DNA from: Escarpia spicata
Taxonomy: Eukaryota > Annelida > Polychaeta > Sabellida > Siboglinidae
Length of the DNA: 64,000 nt
Reading direction: 5' to 3'
NCBI GenBank assembly: GCA_963995525.1
Contig: OZ023216.1
Coordinates: 43,258,454-43,322,453 of the forward strand
Made by a program: the position numbers and the translations under genes
Part shown: one piece after another, positions 21,601 to 33,899 of the stretch
How positions within the stretch are numbered: position 1 is the stretch's first letter
How the letters are laid out: each line of letters begins with the position of its first letter
Notes under the pieces: generated by a model
Seen by the model: the letters and a program-made list of their open reading frames with translations, nothing else
Told to the model about the DNA's origin: nothing
Database searches by the model: none

Positions 21601-22300
21601 GTATGTAATCTGGTTGAGTATAACCGAAGTGTGCAGTGAATACGTTAGAATACATGTAGATATAATTTATATAATGTAACATGATTTTACAATAAATCGG
21701 CCGGACCTTGTACGTTAACGTGTAACGTAATAGTCTCGCAATGCTGTTTTCACAAGACTTTACGAAATGAATGTTGACGGTTCTGGCAGACGGCGGATGT
21801 TAGACCAACGACTACAGCCCCCGGTGACGCTGATAAATGTACAGCTTTAGACCTTACAAAAACTTTCTCGCAACGCCATTCGTTGCGAACACGTAAAGTC
21901 GTCACCGTGAACGGGTTAACTTAACGGCGCTTGCACAGCATTGTGGGTTGGTAACAACAATTAATTAAACGGTCAGTCAGTTCTGATGGAACAACAAATG
22001 TAAATGGACATACGTGATTAACTAATGGAATTACTTCGTAAATGTGCTGTTAAAATACTGTGTCCTGATTCAGAAATACACTGCGCTCTTAGGGTTGAAC
22101 AAACATGGGTTACGTTATTAGAAGCCGATCTAACGGCGAGCTTAATGCCGACACTAGACCGTGACGAAGGTGTGTTTAAAGACGAGTGCGGAAAGTGTAC
22201 GTTGTGCAGTTGAATTGGCATTCCTAGGTGAGACGCGAGATAATATGTGGCCTGGTGCAGACGAATGCTTCCACAATTACACACGGGGATTACGCAAGCT
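21601..22300. other. intergenic, no gene seen
   Basis: Short open frames exist on both strands, but none has a recognisable domain or splice context. Confidence 0.4.
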
Positions 22301-22600
22301 GATAAACACTCGCATGCACACACATACTTACTTACTTATTTACTTATGCACGCACGCACGCACTCATGCGTGAGCGCACGCGTGTTCATTTGCACCCATC
22401 CACACACGCGCAACACATGCATGTAAACGCGCACGCACGCATGCGCACACGGATACATTCACGCATTCATGCAACTCACATGCGCCCACCGACTCAAATA
22501 TGCAAAGGGACGCACGCACGCGAACACACGCACGCACGCACGTACAAGCACACACATACACACAACGCACGCACGCTCACACGTACTACGGATGTACACA
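22300..22600. repeat. degenerate (ACGC)n/(CA)n simple repeat region
   Basis: ACGC, ACAC and CATG-rich tetranucleotide drift. Reading frames rich in His, Thr and Arg, or Cys and Val, across it are artefacts. Confidence 0.85.
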
Positions 22601-24390
22601 TACGCAAAAACTCATGCATTTTCAGACTCACTTGCAATGGATACGTTTTACTGGGGAATAAACGTGCTAATGATTTTTATTATGATGGACAGCCATTGTG
22701 TTTCGTTGTCACCTGTACTAGTTCCAGAATGTCAACTACGGGTAATTTGATGAATACTTTGATAGACAGCTTTGCGACAACGTATTTGACCGAATTGGTT
22801 GGAACCGTTAGATGTAGTAGGGCTCTATATCATAACTTTTGCGTAATCGTTAATTAATATTATACATAGTAGCCCACATTGTATGATTATAATTTATAAT
22901 AATGGTTTGCATAGGGTTATTAGGGTTGCTCATGCTATTGTCAATATTATTATTATTATCAACTACGTACTTTAACTACGCAATATTCATAATCATGATT
23001 TCGGATGACACAGCCAATATACGTCGACATTTAATTAAAACAACATTGTTGCTAATCAGTGAAACATCGCTTGATTACTCTTTAATTACGCGATTCTTGT
23101 TTTCTTCCTTGTCAAACTGAGTGTGATAACTACCATGCCCGTCCTGTTTTACTCACTTCACAGTCCATATGAATGAAGTGTCAACCAATTCAATCACACA
23201 ATACACACGTGCAGTATGTATACGCCTCCTCCGTTCAGTATCAACGAGAACGGTTTGGCATATTGTTAGTTATAAAAGACCGTCGCACGACTGTAAGCAT
23301 TCTAATAATATGTGTATAACATTGTGTTTAATCTCACTTGAATGATTCGTTGCACAGTTAATAACAGTTAAGTGGTTCATTGTCAAGAAGCAATATGTTC
23401 GCCACTCTACATGTAGTATTCTAAATACTTTTTAAATGTTTAATAGACAGCTTTATTCTGTACATTATTGTATGTATGTATCATGTACTAAGTATACTAG
23501 TAATGATGAGCAATGCTGGATAATGATACATTCCAAAAATTCAACTTGCTAAATGCTAAACAAATTGAAAAGACTTGCCATAAATGTGGACACGTACACA
23601 TTTCTTTACACATTTACAGCATTAAAAACAGCAAAATGGTGGCTGTGAAATAACAACGTAAAAATGAATAAATAACGCAAATGTAGGTATAAGATACAAA
23701 CGACAGGTTATACATAAAACCAATTATGCCGTAAACCCTGAGCGTACACATTTTAATTTTCACCTCATTATTACTGCAGGATTACTACCGATCATTGATC
23801 TAGTCTTTCTGCTGCGTTTGGCAGAAGCAATTACAGTGTTATGTGTAGCGAGTAATGTAGTTATTATCACTTATTTACAAAATGTTAGCGGGAGACTGCA
23901 CGATCGCATCCGTGTATAACGACGAGCTGATGCCGGGCTCAGCCTGCTAGGGCGGGCCGCTCTCTACACGCTATTACCCTCCATTAGCCCCTCCATTAGC
24001 CCCCACATTATCAGCGTAAATTGCCTGTCTTTCACCACAAGCATCCACCGACGAGCAATTTGTTGCCAATGTTGCTGTTGATTTCTCGCTAATAAGAGTA
24101 ATTGCAAATTAAATAAAGTTCACCGTGAATAGTGGATAATTTCGCTAGTCGCTAATCCAATGTAGCGAGAGTGCACATTTTGTCATTTATAGGTTTATAT
24201 GAGAGATAATATGGAATTATTGGCCACACAAACATGGCTAATATATCCGCCAACTATTAACACTGTAAGAATAAGAGCGGGCCGATTATGAATCAACGAG
24301 TAATTATATCTTGTCCATGAACAATTGCTTCATTCTCGCGGATATTGTGAGTGTAACATGGAGAAGCAACGACTATGCGATTTGGCGTCT
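22601..24390. other. intergenic, no gene seen; possible noncoding element at 23890-24140
   Basis: 23890-24140 is richer in GC and contains ccattagcccctccattag, cgctaataagagtaattg and attgcaaat (octamer-like). It may be a regulatory element of the homeobox neighbourhood. The rest is AT-rich without recognised features. Confidence 0.3.
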
Positions 24391-24394
24391 TAGG

Positions 24395-24560
24395 TTGTGC
24401 GCGTGTGCGCGCGTGCGTGCGTGTGTGCGTGTGCGCGTGCGCGTGTGCGCGTGTGCGCGTGTGCTCGTGTGCGCGTGTGCGCGTGTGCGCGTGCGAGTGC
24501 GTCTGTGTCTGGGTGCTTGTGAGCGAGCGTGCGTGCGTACGTGCGTGCGTGTACGAACCC
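24395..24560. repeat. (GTGC/GTGT)n simple repeat
   Basis: Purine-pyrimidine alternating GTGCGC/GTGT units, a Z-DNA-prone sequence. No gene. Confidence 0.9.
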
Positions 24561-25027
24561 TTGCGTGCTAGAGTGTTACTGCCGGTCACGAACGAACCCA
24601 ATTTGTCACTTTAGTTTTGTTCAACGGCGCGGTAGACTTGTTCCTCATTGGCCAATTATATAGTAATTGCGAGAAACGATCGCGCTAAGCGGGCGAGTTG
24701 TCTAAATGTGCCTGAAATAATGAGTAGAAAGTGGCGGAAAGTGTGTAAGTGGGCAGAGACAGGCTTCTGAAGATGATGACGTGGACGGGAAAGACGATAA
24801 GAGGGGACGCAGTTTGGATGGTGAATATGGGCTCAGGGTGGGATGACGTCGCCGAAACGGTGGGGGACACGGGGCTGGAGGTACAGCCCTTACGGTAGAG
24901 CGGGGGATATTGCGTGATTGACGTGGTGAAAGAGGCGTCGGGCGGTGGGGGAAGGAAAGACGTAGTTGAGTATGTGAGAGGTTACGCCACGTTGAGACTG
25001 CATGGGCATGTGGAGATGACATCATTC

Positions 25028-25172
25028 TAATAGTACACACCCACCCACATGCATTCGTACACTCGCACCCGAACACGCACACACAATCGCACACATACGC
25101 ACGCGCACGCACACGCACACGCACACGCACGCGCACACGCACACGCACACGCACACGCACACGCACATGCAC
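25028..25172. repeat. (CACACG)n simple repeat
   Basis: CACACG and CACGCG units run mostly from 25074 to 25172, with a degenerate start. Alternating purine-pyrimidine. Confidence 0.88.
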
Positions 25173-25199
25173 ACACCCGTACAGCGTCCTAGAAACGAT

Positions 25200-26823
25200 A
25201 ACGACCTGAAGAGCTTACGCCATAAGGCTAATGCCGTGTAGATAATCGGCGTAATTTCAGAAATCTCAATTCGTCGACGTAATGTAATTATTTTCGTTGG
25301 CCAGTGATCAGTACTGATTGAGACTAGCGGCAATACCACTTTGGCGTAATTTGATAAATTAACAGCGATGGAGAATCGATTTCAACGTTTCAGTCACAAT
25401 ACGCCCTATTAGCTGAGTGACTCAACTGCTGCAGCGACCACTCGCTGCTGTCAGGCCTTAGCGTTGATCCTTTGTCCTCGCTGTGTGGAAAGAAGCATGT
25501 GGTTGTTTAACTGGACCATAGACGCCATACGTCCTATGATATATAAACAAACTACAGCACAGGGCATGCAACAGCAGCACACCAATCACATGATTCGATT
25601 GGTAAATTCGCGAATCACAGTGAACTTAATAGCTAAAATGGAAAACCATCTACAGTATTTCATAGAAACTAGGACATAAGAAATCGTTCGTAAATTAAAT
25701 CGTTTTATTTAACTGCGCAGTGTAGTTTAACGTATATTACTGTATTGCTAACAGCTATGGCACAATCACTGTGTTGGGAGTGTAATTATTGTAGGAGTAA
25801 TTTAAATTCTTAATCAATAGTTAATATTAGCTGAGGGAACAGTTATTAAATGAGCATTTTTAAATTATCAATTAATAGTTAATGCTAACTGAAGTGGTCA
25901 TGCCGCGATATATGTATTTTTTTGGTAAAATTGTAAATTATGTTGTTTAAAAAACGAAGATGTGGCCTCATATGAAATATGACACCCAATTTGGTGGAAC
26001 AGATAGCATTCTGTAGGACTCTTCAGGTAACATGTAAAGTGGTTTTTTTGTCCACATGTCTGACACAGGGCCACAGGACCAATAAAACAACGCCGAAAAT
26101 GTTTATGCAAATTGCGAATAAAACATCCAAACAGATCCTTTATTCAGGGATGGTTTTAGAGAAAATCACAACAGTGATATATTATGTATTTAATCTGCAT
26201 AAGTATTAATATAATCGAAACATTGTTCTGGAAAGAGTAACATTTCACAAGATTAACATCCACAACAAGGTTCAAATAGCAACAGGGCAGGGAATCCGTT
26301 GGCTTATCGAGAGTTCACACGTTTTCGTCAATGTGTAAACACACTTGTTGTTAAACACTACACATTTGTACATACAAGTTTAACACATTTATATTGCAGT
26401 CATTTATACAATCAGTAGATAATGATTCTCTGTGTGAATATGTTCGTATGTCTAACAACTATTATTCTTCTTCATTAATTGTGTTCTCTAACCTTTGAAG
26501 AAAATAGGTTTAGCTGAGTTGACCACGCGGCTTTGCACGGCGGGAAAAGATTCGTATTACAAATGTCCTGGATAAAGCCGCCCCAAGATCAAAGAGATTA
26601 TACGATGCCCATGGATAGCTACGATGTAAATGTACGATATCAAGCTGGAAGTTAGCACGTGCTCACCCAAGGAGGCCCCCGGGAGAAATCTAAGACTCAA
26701 AATCTACAAACCATTCCAATGGGCTCGCTGTAGCGCGCGAACAAAAGTTCAGTCACATACACGCGAAACTGACGGATGTTTGTTCGGACATAACATATTA
26801 TAATACGTATACCTACACACTCA

Positions 26824-26855
<32 letters not shown>

Positions 26856-26908
26856 CACACACATATGGACGACATAGATTCACACTGTTTTTTTATAATA
26901 TATACATC

Positions 26909-26946
<38 letters not shown>

Positions 26947-28750
26947 TTTATCTTAACTAAGATTTGTGGTTTGTTGAATTAATTTAGTTGCTCTTCTTTG
27001 TAAGCTTTCATCTGACATATATCTTTATTTTAAAATATAGTTTCAAAGTTTAAGGCCCTGTGTAATATTCTAAATGACGCCCAACCATTGTTTACCACAT
27101 GTGCCAAATCGACGTCGCTCTCTGTGTGTAATATTGATCTTACGTGTCAAAATATATCAATATAAGTGTTCCTCAACTACATTGTCGATGCTAGTTGTGA
27201 GTCCAAATCCTTTCGATGACGTCACTTGGCACAGTACAGGCGTGTATCATTCGGGTTACGTACACGGTCATTCTATTTCATTAATGTTCTCTAAGTGTTG
27301 GCATTTACAAACATAAGTAAACGGTACCTACTATTTTTAGTCCCTTCGGTTATTTTGTGGTTCTTGCGAATTTTATTTATCCCTATCACATTTCACTTTT
27401 ATAAATACGTTTCGTAAACAAATGTCAGTACTTTGCTTTTCATAGTTTCAATAGTTACGATTAATTCAGTCAAACCCTGGTTATTTCTTTTAATTGGCTT
27501 AAACAGACCAGATGAATAGTCAAACTTGTTATTTACCTGGACTAAATTATTATCCGCATCCCCTGTATGTAGGTACTCGACTGTGTGTGTGGGGGGGGGG
27601 TAAGGATATAGCCAGGGTCAATTGTAGGACAACCAACTTAGGTCATTTGAGTAAAAGATTAGTATGCTTTCAGTTATATATTTTTAAATATTCAAAATTA
27701 TTAAAACCGTAACATGTCATCAGTGAAGAGGTTCGTCAGACTGATGGTTCAAAATTAGTTATATTTTTACTTGTTTCACAGTCAGTGTACCTTACATCTC
27801 TTGATGTTTCCACTGTTCTCTACAGTTCCGGTGCCGTCTAATGAAGATTTCTGAGAGCATTCGAAACGAAACAACATATCAGTTAAACTGACTGTGAAAA
27901 TTACAAATATTACTACACTGTAATCGTAACAGTTCGTCTGTGCATATACAGCAAGAATATCAATGTCAAAACACCAAGAGGGAGGAATTGTCATATAAAC
28001 TTTCCCGCAGTGATCGTTCGATCTTTGTCCATGCTGATAAGTGATGGTCTACTCATATATAACTTCGTTACTAAGTCATAGCATTTTGCAGCACCATCGC
28101 ATAAGGACTACCAGAAATTAATTCTTAATCGATTGGCCAATATTGGCTGTTCATTAGCGCTATCTCTCAGACGGCCACGTGTTAAGTAGCACAGTAAGCT
28201 TCACCAAAGCCGTCAATCATCGCGTCTTTCTTTCTTTTCAACTGCACAACTACGTTGCGACAAACACTTAGCTGAATATGCTCACACGATTGTTATTTCA
28301 GCACTGACAGTATTACGCATAGAACAATGCACTCGTTAGGTCACGTGTTAATCCGAGTAATTACCACGGTGTGCGTAAATTGTTACCTAACAACTCAACT
28401 GTTTACCTTTCTCGCTAAACTTGCTCCAGTGTTTACATATCTGGCAAACAAGCATAGATGACTCTGTTTGGATTACAAGTAAGGCATCGACACAGTAGAC
28501 TGCGCGATGGATTATATAAGTACTGTTCCATTAAATCATAATTTGTCTGTACATATCCAAGTTCGCGATACGCTTGTTTGAGTTGTTGCGATGCCAGGGC
28601 ACAGAGCACAGTTTCTTTTTCCATTGGTGGCCATGTTAACATTTTGTCATGTTATCTTAATCTTATCTTTTTAGGCCTATGCATCTGGTAGTTTCAAATG
28701 TAACTCTGAATCTATGGGAATACGAAAAATCAACATATATTTTATGAGAT
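25200..28750. other. intergenic, mostly featureless
   Basis: Contains a short (ACGC)n run (26820-26860), an (AT)n run (26913-26944) and a block at 28618-28646 (ccattggtggccatgttaac plus attttg) that reappears in each 3-kb tandem unit. No exon was recognised. Confidence 0.45.
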
Positions 28751-28759
28751 GGCATGTTC

Positions 28760-28973
<214 letters not shown>

Positions 28974-28979
28974 GAGGAA

Positions 28980-30780
28980 ACATAGGCATTCGATTCGAGT
29001 GTCTCAATATGTCAGCCGTCGGGAACCATTAGATTTCAGTAGAATCTCCGACTTTGAAAATACATTTTGAATATACCACAGGCGTGATATCGTTGACTGT
29101 TGGAAATGGTTAGATTGTATTAACTCTTTTGGATATATAAACCCACACTGTTGCCTTTTGTTTCCCTTTTAAAACCTTAAATTTCTTCACAGCAACTGTC
29201 ATCATGCCTTTGATATATTTATCCGATTTTGTCAAAATCACATACCTCCAGCTCTTTTCCAAAAAAGCGTACATGCATGATGCCAGACAATATTTATCGA
29301 AAATAGCCAAGGGCTTATGCATCCATGTGTATTACTTGAATACAAATGACACAAATTTACTCCGATAATTACACTTTTCCAAACATGCATCATATCACTG
29401 CTAAAACAGTCTACCTCTAAACCTGCTAATATTATAATATTATGCCCGGTCAATTCACTAATTTCATATAAGCAGTTTTTTTTCGTCAAATTTCAGAAGT
29501 CAAAATTGTCTCTGTGTTATGTTTGTATGCAACACAATAGGAGTGTTAACTATGATCTGACCCCACTACCTGTGCCCTCTGAGAAACCGGGAGAGAGCTT
29601 CCCGCTACCCCTCCACTTTTCGCTAGTCTATCTCAAGACTGTGCTACCATCTAGCGGCCAGTGGTAATGATGAACACATAACGTGTCTACACCAGCACAC
29701 GACACCGCAGGGCTATATTAAGCCAATTGTTGAGAGATCGATGTATGTGGATATGATATATGTATCTGGTGACACGTAGCATTGGACTGTCTTTGTATTT
29801 GAAACTATTAGACAAAACAGTACAAGGCCGTCGATTTGTGGTCGATGATTTTCAACGATAAATTACGATACCTACGTGTTTCAGAAGAGTCTGTTGCAAC
29901 AACGGTTTTATTATATGTTGCCAATTACTCTCAACGACGTTAGCTATTTTTTAGACACGTCTAATTGTTTAAGTGTATGCTAATATAATATCCAGCAGGC
30001 TATCTATAATTCATGATATTTAATTAAGTTGGACATTAGAATGTTATAAACCAAAACAACGATAAATACAAGAACAGAATAACAATACTAAGAAAAAACA
30101 AAAATAGGACTTCTATCTACAAGGTGTATATAATAGTGAATATTACAACCAACGCGAATTTATGTGAAATTTTATTTTATTAAACATGCCTTTTGCAGTT
30201 ATGTTCAATGTGTGTATCGCACGTGTTCAACTTAGTTTGCAAGACAAATATTGAGACTTCGTGTGAATTGCAGGTTATTAATTGATTGACAACTAAGGCC
30301 GGACATTGTTCAAATTCATTCGGATTTTACATGTCCAAACTGATCGCAACAACACAGGGACTTTATACCAATATCGCTGCGCATGCAACTTGTTTATTAA
30401 CGAGAACGACACTGTATGCGTGTACATGTTTTTGCTTGCCATGGGTAAGATATTAATTAATACTAATGTTGAAGAATCATCACGACGAAGTACAGTTCCG
30501 CACGATTCTAGATCCGTCGTACACCTACAAGCGCAGACTAGCTCAACCTGTATATTACGTAATTACCGACAGCTGCAATTGACACGATTTAATTAAATAC
30601 ATACTCATGACAGTCGTCATAGCAACGGCAGGGAATGCAGAGATACTTTAATTAAATCGAGCTGCTTGGCGTGTTGCTAGATTTCACCCCAACGGGTAAT
30701 ACGGTATCACTGTTGACATGACATCAATGTATAATAATTACATAATTCTGATAAATGTTTTGTTAATCTTATTATGACTA
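28980..30780. other. intergenic, no gene seen
   Basis: No supported feature. At 29644-29662 gctaccatctagcggccag resembles the CCATCTAGYGGC-type CTCF motif, noted only as a motif match. Confidence 0.4.
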
Positions 30781-30785
30781 GTGCA

Positions 30786-30786
30786 G

Positions 30787-30850
<64 letters not shown>

Positions 30851-30920
30851 TGTGTGCATGCATGCGTGTGTGTGTTTGTATGTGTGTGTGTGTGTATGTT
30901 TGTTTGTGTGTGCGTGCGGC
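30786..30920. repeat. (TG)n-rich microsatellite
   Basis: A TG run to about 30842, then degenerate TGTGCATG/TGTATG units. Confidence 0.95.
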
Positions 30921-31204
30921 AGGCGTGCGGATGTGTTGACATGTCCGCGTGTCCGCTGCGTGTCCGAATATGAACAAACGATATATAATTTTATTATAAT
31001 ATTTTGACAACTATTGTCAAACTCATTCCTTAATATGCCACCAGTGTGCATATATTTTCCAAAATATTTCAACGGTTTTTAAAATACGATTGGGGAACAT
31101 GAGCTTCACCTAAACCCCTTCAAAAAATCTCCAACTTCACCCCCTTGCTAGGTGGCTATGCATATCTACAGCCCTCCCCCACCCAAGCCCCAAGCATTAT
31201 TCAC

Positions 31205-31521
31205 GTGGTGTGGTGCGGTGGCTAGAGCTTCGGACTCTCGACCGAGAGAATCTGGGTTCGAATCTTGTGCTGCCATGTCGAACCTTTGGCAAGTTCTTTA
31301 AATCTACGTTGCTCCAGTTATCTCAGCTGTACGAATGGGTTTATACAGTGGTGGCTAATTGTCTATAATAATAATGTTCGCTGCATTTATTGCAGCGTGG
31401 CTGGATGCTTCCCAGAGAAGACGAGATAGTGTTCGACTGAACAGGTCGGTCAGCGAGTAAAGTGTAAAGCGCTTTGAGCACTTTTGAGAACTGGATACTG
31501 CGCTGTGTAAGAAATTAACTT
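31205..31521 (+). mobile_element. tRNA-derived SINE, copy 2, nearly full length
   Basis: The head GTGGTGCGGTGGCTAGAGC (A-box region) is followed by GGGTTCGAATCTTG (B-box), then the body and the tail AAAGCGCTTTGAGCAC...GGATACTGCGCTGTGTAAGAA. The head is tRNA-like for RNA polymerase III transcription. It is not a functional tRNA gene, because no acceptor stem closes. The tail resembles the 3' end of the LINE at 36548. Confidence 0.75.
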
Positions 31522-31530
31522 ACCTCTAAC

Positions 31531-31575
31531 CCAGCGGTATTTGACCTTTTTGGTACACTTACCCCTTGAGTGAGT
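31531..31575 (+). mobile_element. possible hAT-like transposon terminus
   Basis: CAGCGGTATTTGACCTTTTT followed by GGTACACTTACCCC resembles the subterminal sequence of hAT-type elements (CAGNGGTTCTCAACCTTTTT-like). No matching inverted end or 8-bp target duplication was found. It lies between the SINE and the YqaJ fragment. Confidence 0.25.
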
Positions 31576-33582
31576 CAACAAAACTGTAAATACCCCTCCA
31601 TTTCAAAAAATCACACCACATCAGTCCAGTCAATGTCATCTGACCCATGACTTGGAGGAAGTAGGCGTGATTTCTTTTAAGTTTGTATATCCCATCGGCT
31701 TCCTGCTTCAGGCACTGTGCTTCAGTCAATGAGTCAGAAACAGGGCATTTGATCTCCAGCAAACCGAAATGGCGATCAGCAGCATTATCATTGATTTTCC
31801 CCTCTGGGGAAGCACCAAGGCGGGGAGCATGCACATTGATCACAAATCCCGTCATGTGCACATTTCTACCTGTGGTATTTGCATACAATGTTGCTGCTTT
31901 CTTTTCTTGCTCAATGCCACGTTTCATAGCTTGTGTCTGAATGTTTTCCCCTGGCAGCAGCAACTCCGTCTGACGATCACTTGGTGAAATCGTCTTGCCG
32001 TCAGTCTCTTTGCCCTAACACTCTTCCACATAGGCGTCTTTGATTGGTCGAGTGTTTTCTTCTCAATCTCCACACAAGTCGCTTTATCGAAACACAGTGA
32101 ATCAGACACATCTTGTTCAGCCTTGATCAAAACAAACTAATCTGGTGCTGCCGAAACAAAAATGATGTCCCCTTCCTCTAGATGAGGTTGTTGTGTTACC
32201 AGTACAGAACCTGCCCCGAAGCCATTTGTTGAGACGGTCAGAACAGATGCATCTGGCAACCGACAGGTGATTTGCAGGTCTCTTCCGGTAACTTGTAGGG
32301 CCGCGCTCATGGAATCAGCTATCTGTGTCCAAGGGATGGCTGGCTGCATAGGGCAGTACAAAGTTTGCAAGACTCCATCGGTGACCATCTTTTTCTTGTA
32401 AGTAGTTTTTGTCTCTTCTTGGGGGCTTCAACTTTGATACAGTGATCGAGTTGATACACTCTGGATGGATCCCCATATGGCGTGATGGTAGGTGCGACTG
32501 CTGTGGTTGTGAGGTCTTGCTAAGAACAGGTGGTAATGTTTTTAGTCCCAGCTTGTAGAAGTGGGTTATGCTGTAGAGTAGTGCTTAGCAGATCCTGCTT
32601 TGCACTTACAGGAACTGAACTGGACAGCCAGACGACCTGTTTTCAACAGCACCACCTGAAAAATACAAACATGACGTTCACTTTACAACAATTTCTTGGC
32701 TTCCATATGTCACAGATCTCATGTCCTACACAGAACACATTTCTCCACTGAAAATACTGATACAATCACAACTATACACAAACACGCTCCTAGACACATT
32801 TACAGGCATGCTGTAAATAAGAGACAGTACGTGAAGGCTGGAAGTACAAACGCTTCGTAGAAGTTTCAAGATCGTTCGATCAGTTATCAGTTAATAATGT
32901 AAAATCATGTACTTGGTTGCACTTTGTATGGTTTTTCATTCTTTGCCATGGATATGTAAGACAAAGCCCTCACACTGCAGGTTTCCCCACTATCCTCCAC
33001 TGAAAAAGGAAAACATGCAGAGAAAAATTAGCATGCATCACATAAATAAGCCTACATACATTATCAAATGAACACAGTAAGAATACGAATTTGCAATGCA
33101 TGTTTATTATGTGTATCAAGGCTTCTCGGGAAGAAGTTCCGAGATATGTCCATGTGTAAGCCTATTTAGGCTCTAACACTGTCTCTAACCTTAAAGGAAG
33201 AACCAACTCTAACCCCCCATCCTAAACCGAACCCCTTCTACCTACCCCTCCCCCTACCCCTAGCCATCATTGGCACATTTCGAAACTTCTGCCTGGACAT
33301 CACATTCTTCGACAATACACTAAACTACTCATCTGATCTGACAATGAATTGTATTGAAAATTTTACGTGATCGCATCGCAAACTGAACACAGGGGTGATT
33401 TGCACATTACCTTGAAATTGATGGATGAATCCTTCAAGCCAATTTTCGTAACCCTTATCCTGTTTGCTTTTCGGTATATGCGCATTTTGTTCCGACCAAA
33501 CTTCGACACGTCCTTGTGGAAAGCTCAGAATGTTAGTCAAATTGCTGCTCCACGATGAATAACAGGCATCGTGTGTCGCCAT
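31559..33582 (-). pseudogene. decayed SWIM zinc-finger / YqaJ-type nuclease domain gene
   Basis: Minus-strand pieces align in order with a known invertebrate multi-exon family. Exon 1 (33582-33411) starts MATHDACYSSWSSNLTNI and contains VEVWSEQNAHIPK and GYENWLEGFIHQFQ, with donor GGTAATG. Exon 2 (32999-32923) has EDSGETCSVRALSYISMAKN. Exon 3, from 32655, has a SWIM-like CKCKAG box, then TSQPQQSHLP, then the N-terminal part of the nuclease (RVRAKRLTARRFHQVIVRR; stop TAG at 32139-32137). The YqaJ domain proper (from about 31963) has RGIEQEKKAATLYA, ASPEG, and LLEIKCP with the ExK catalytic signature of the PD-(D/E)XK fold. Breaks: frameshifts at the second SWIM Cys-His pair and near 31965, an in-frame TAG, and a C-terminus that runs into unrelated sequence. 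The family is often associated with mobile DNA. Its cellular role is unclear. Confidence 0.68.
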
Positions 33583-33899
33583 CTTGTGCATACACTGCCT
33601 CGTTTTCGAATGCAAATGGCCGCCGTGTGAATAAGGCCTACATCAGTTTAATGTCGAATAGTCTTCTTTATAATATAGTAATATCTCATAAAAGTGTGTC
33701 CTTATTTAATTTGTTATTGCATAGTTGGCATGAGAGCCAATCATCGTCTCTACCTGAATCTGGGGTAAAGCCCCCTGCCGGTAACAGCTTAATTTCCACA
33801 GGCGGTTGTGAGGGGCGAAAAAGTGCTGCCACCTCACGGCGCCTGGGTAATCGAAGCTAAGCCACGGTTTTTGACGCAGGCGTCTTTGACGAAATTTGG

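Noticed and set aside
21118..21682. 185-codon Thr-His and 170-codon Cys-Val frames
   Set aside because: These are products of TG/TGTA microsatellite sequence.
31205..31265. Functional tRNA gene
   Set aside because: A- and B-box-like sequences exist, but no cloverleaf with a closed acceptor stem can be formed. The sequence continues as a SINE with three more copies.
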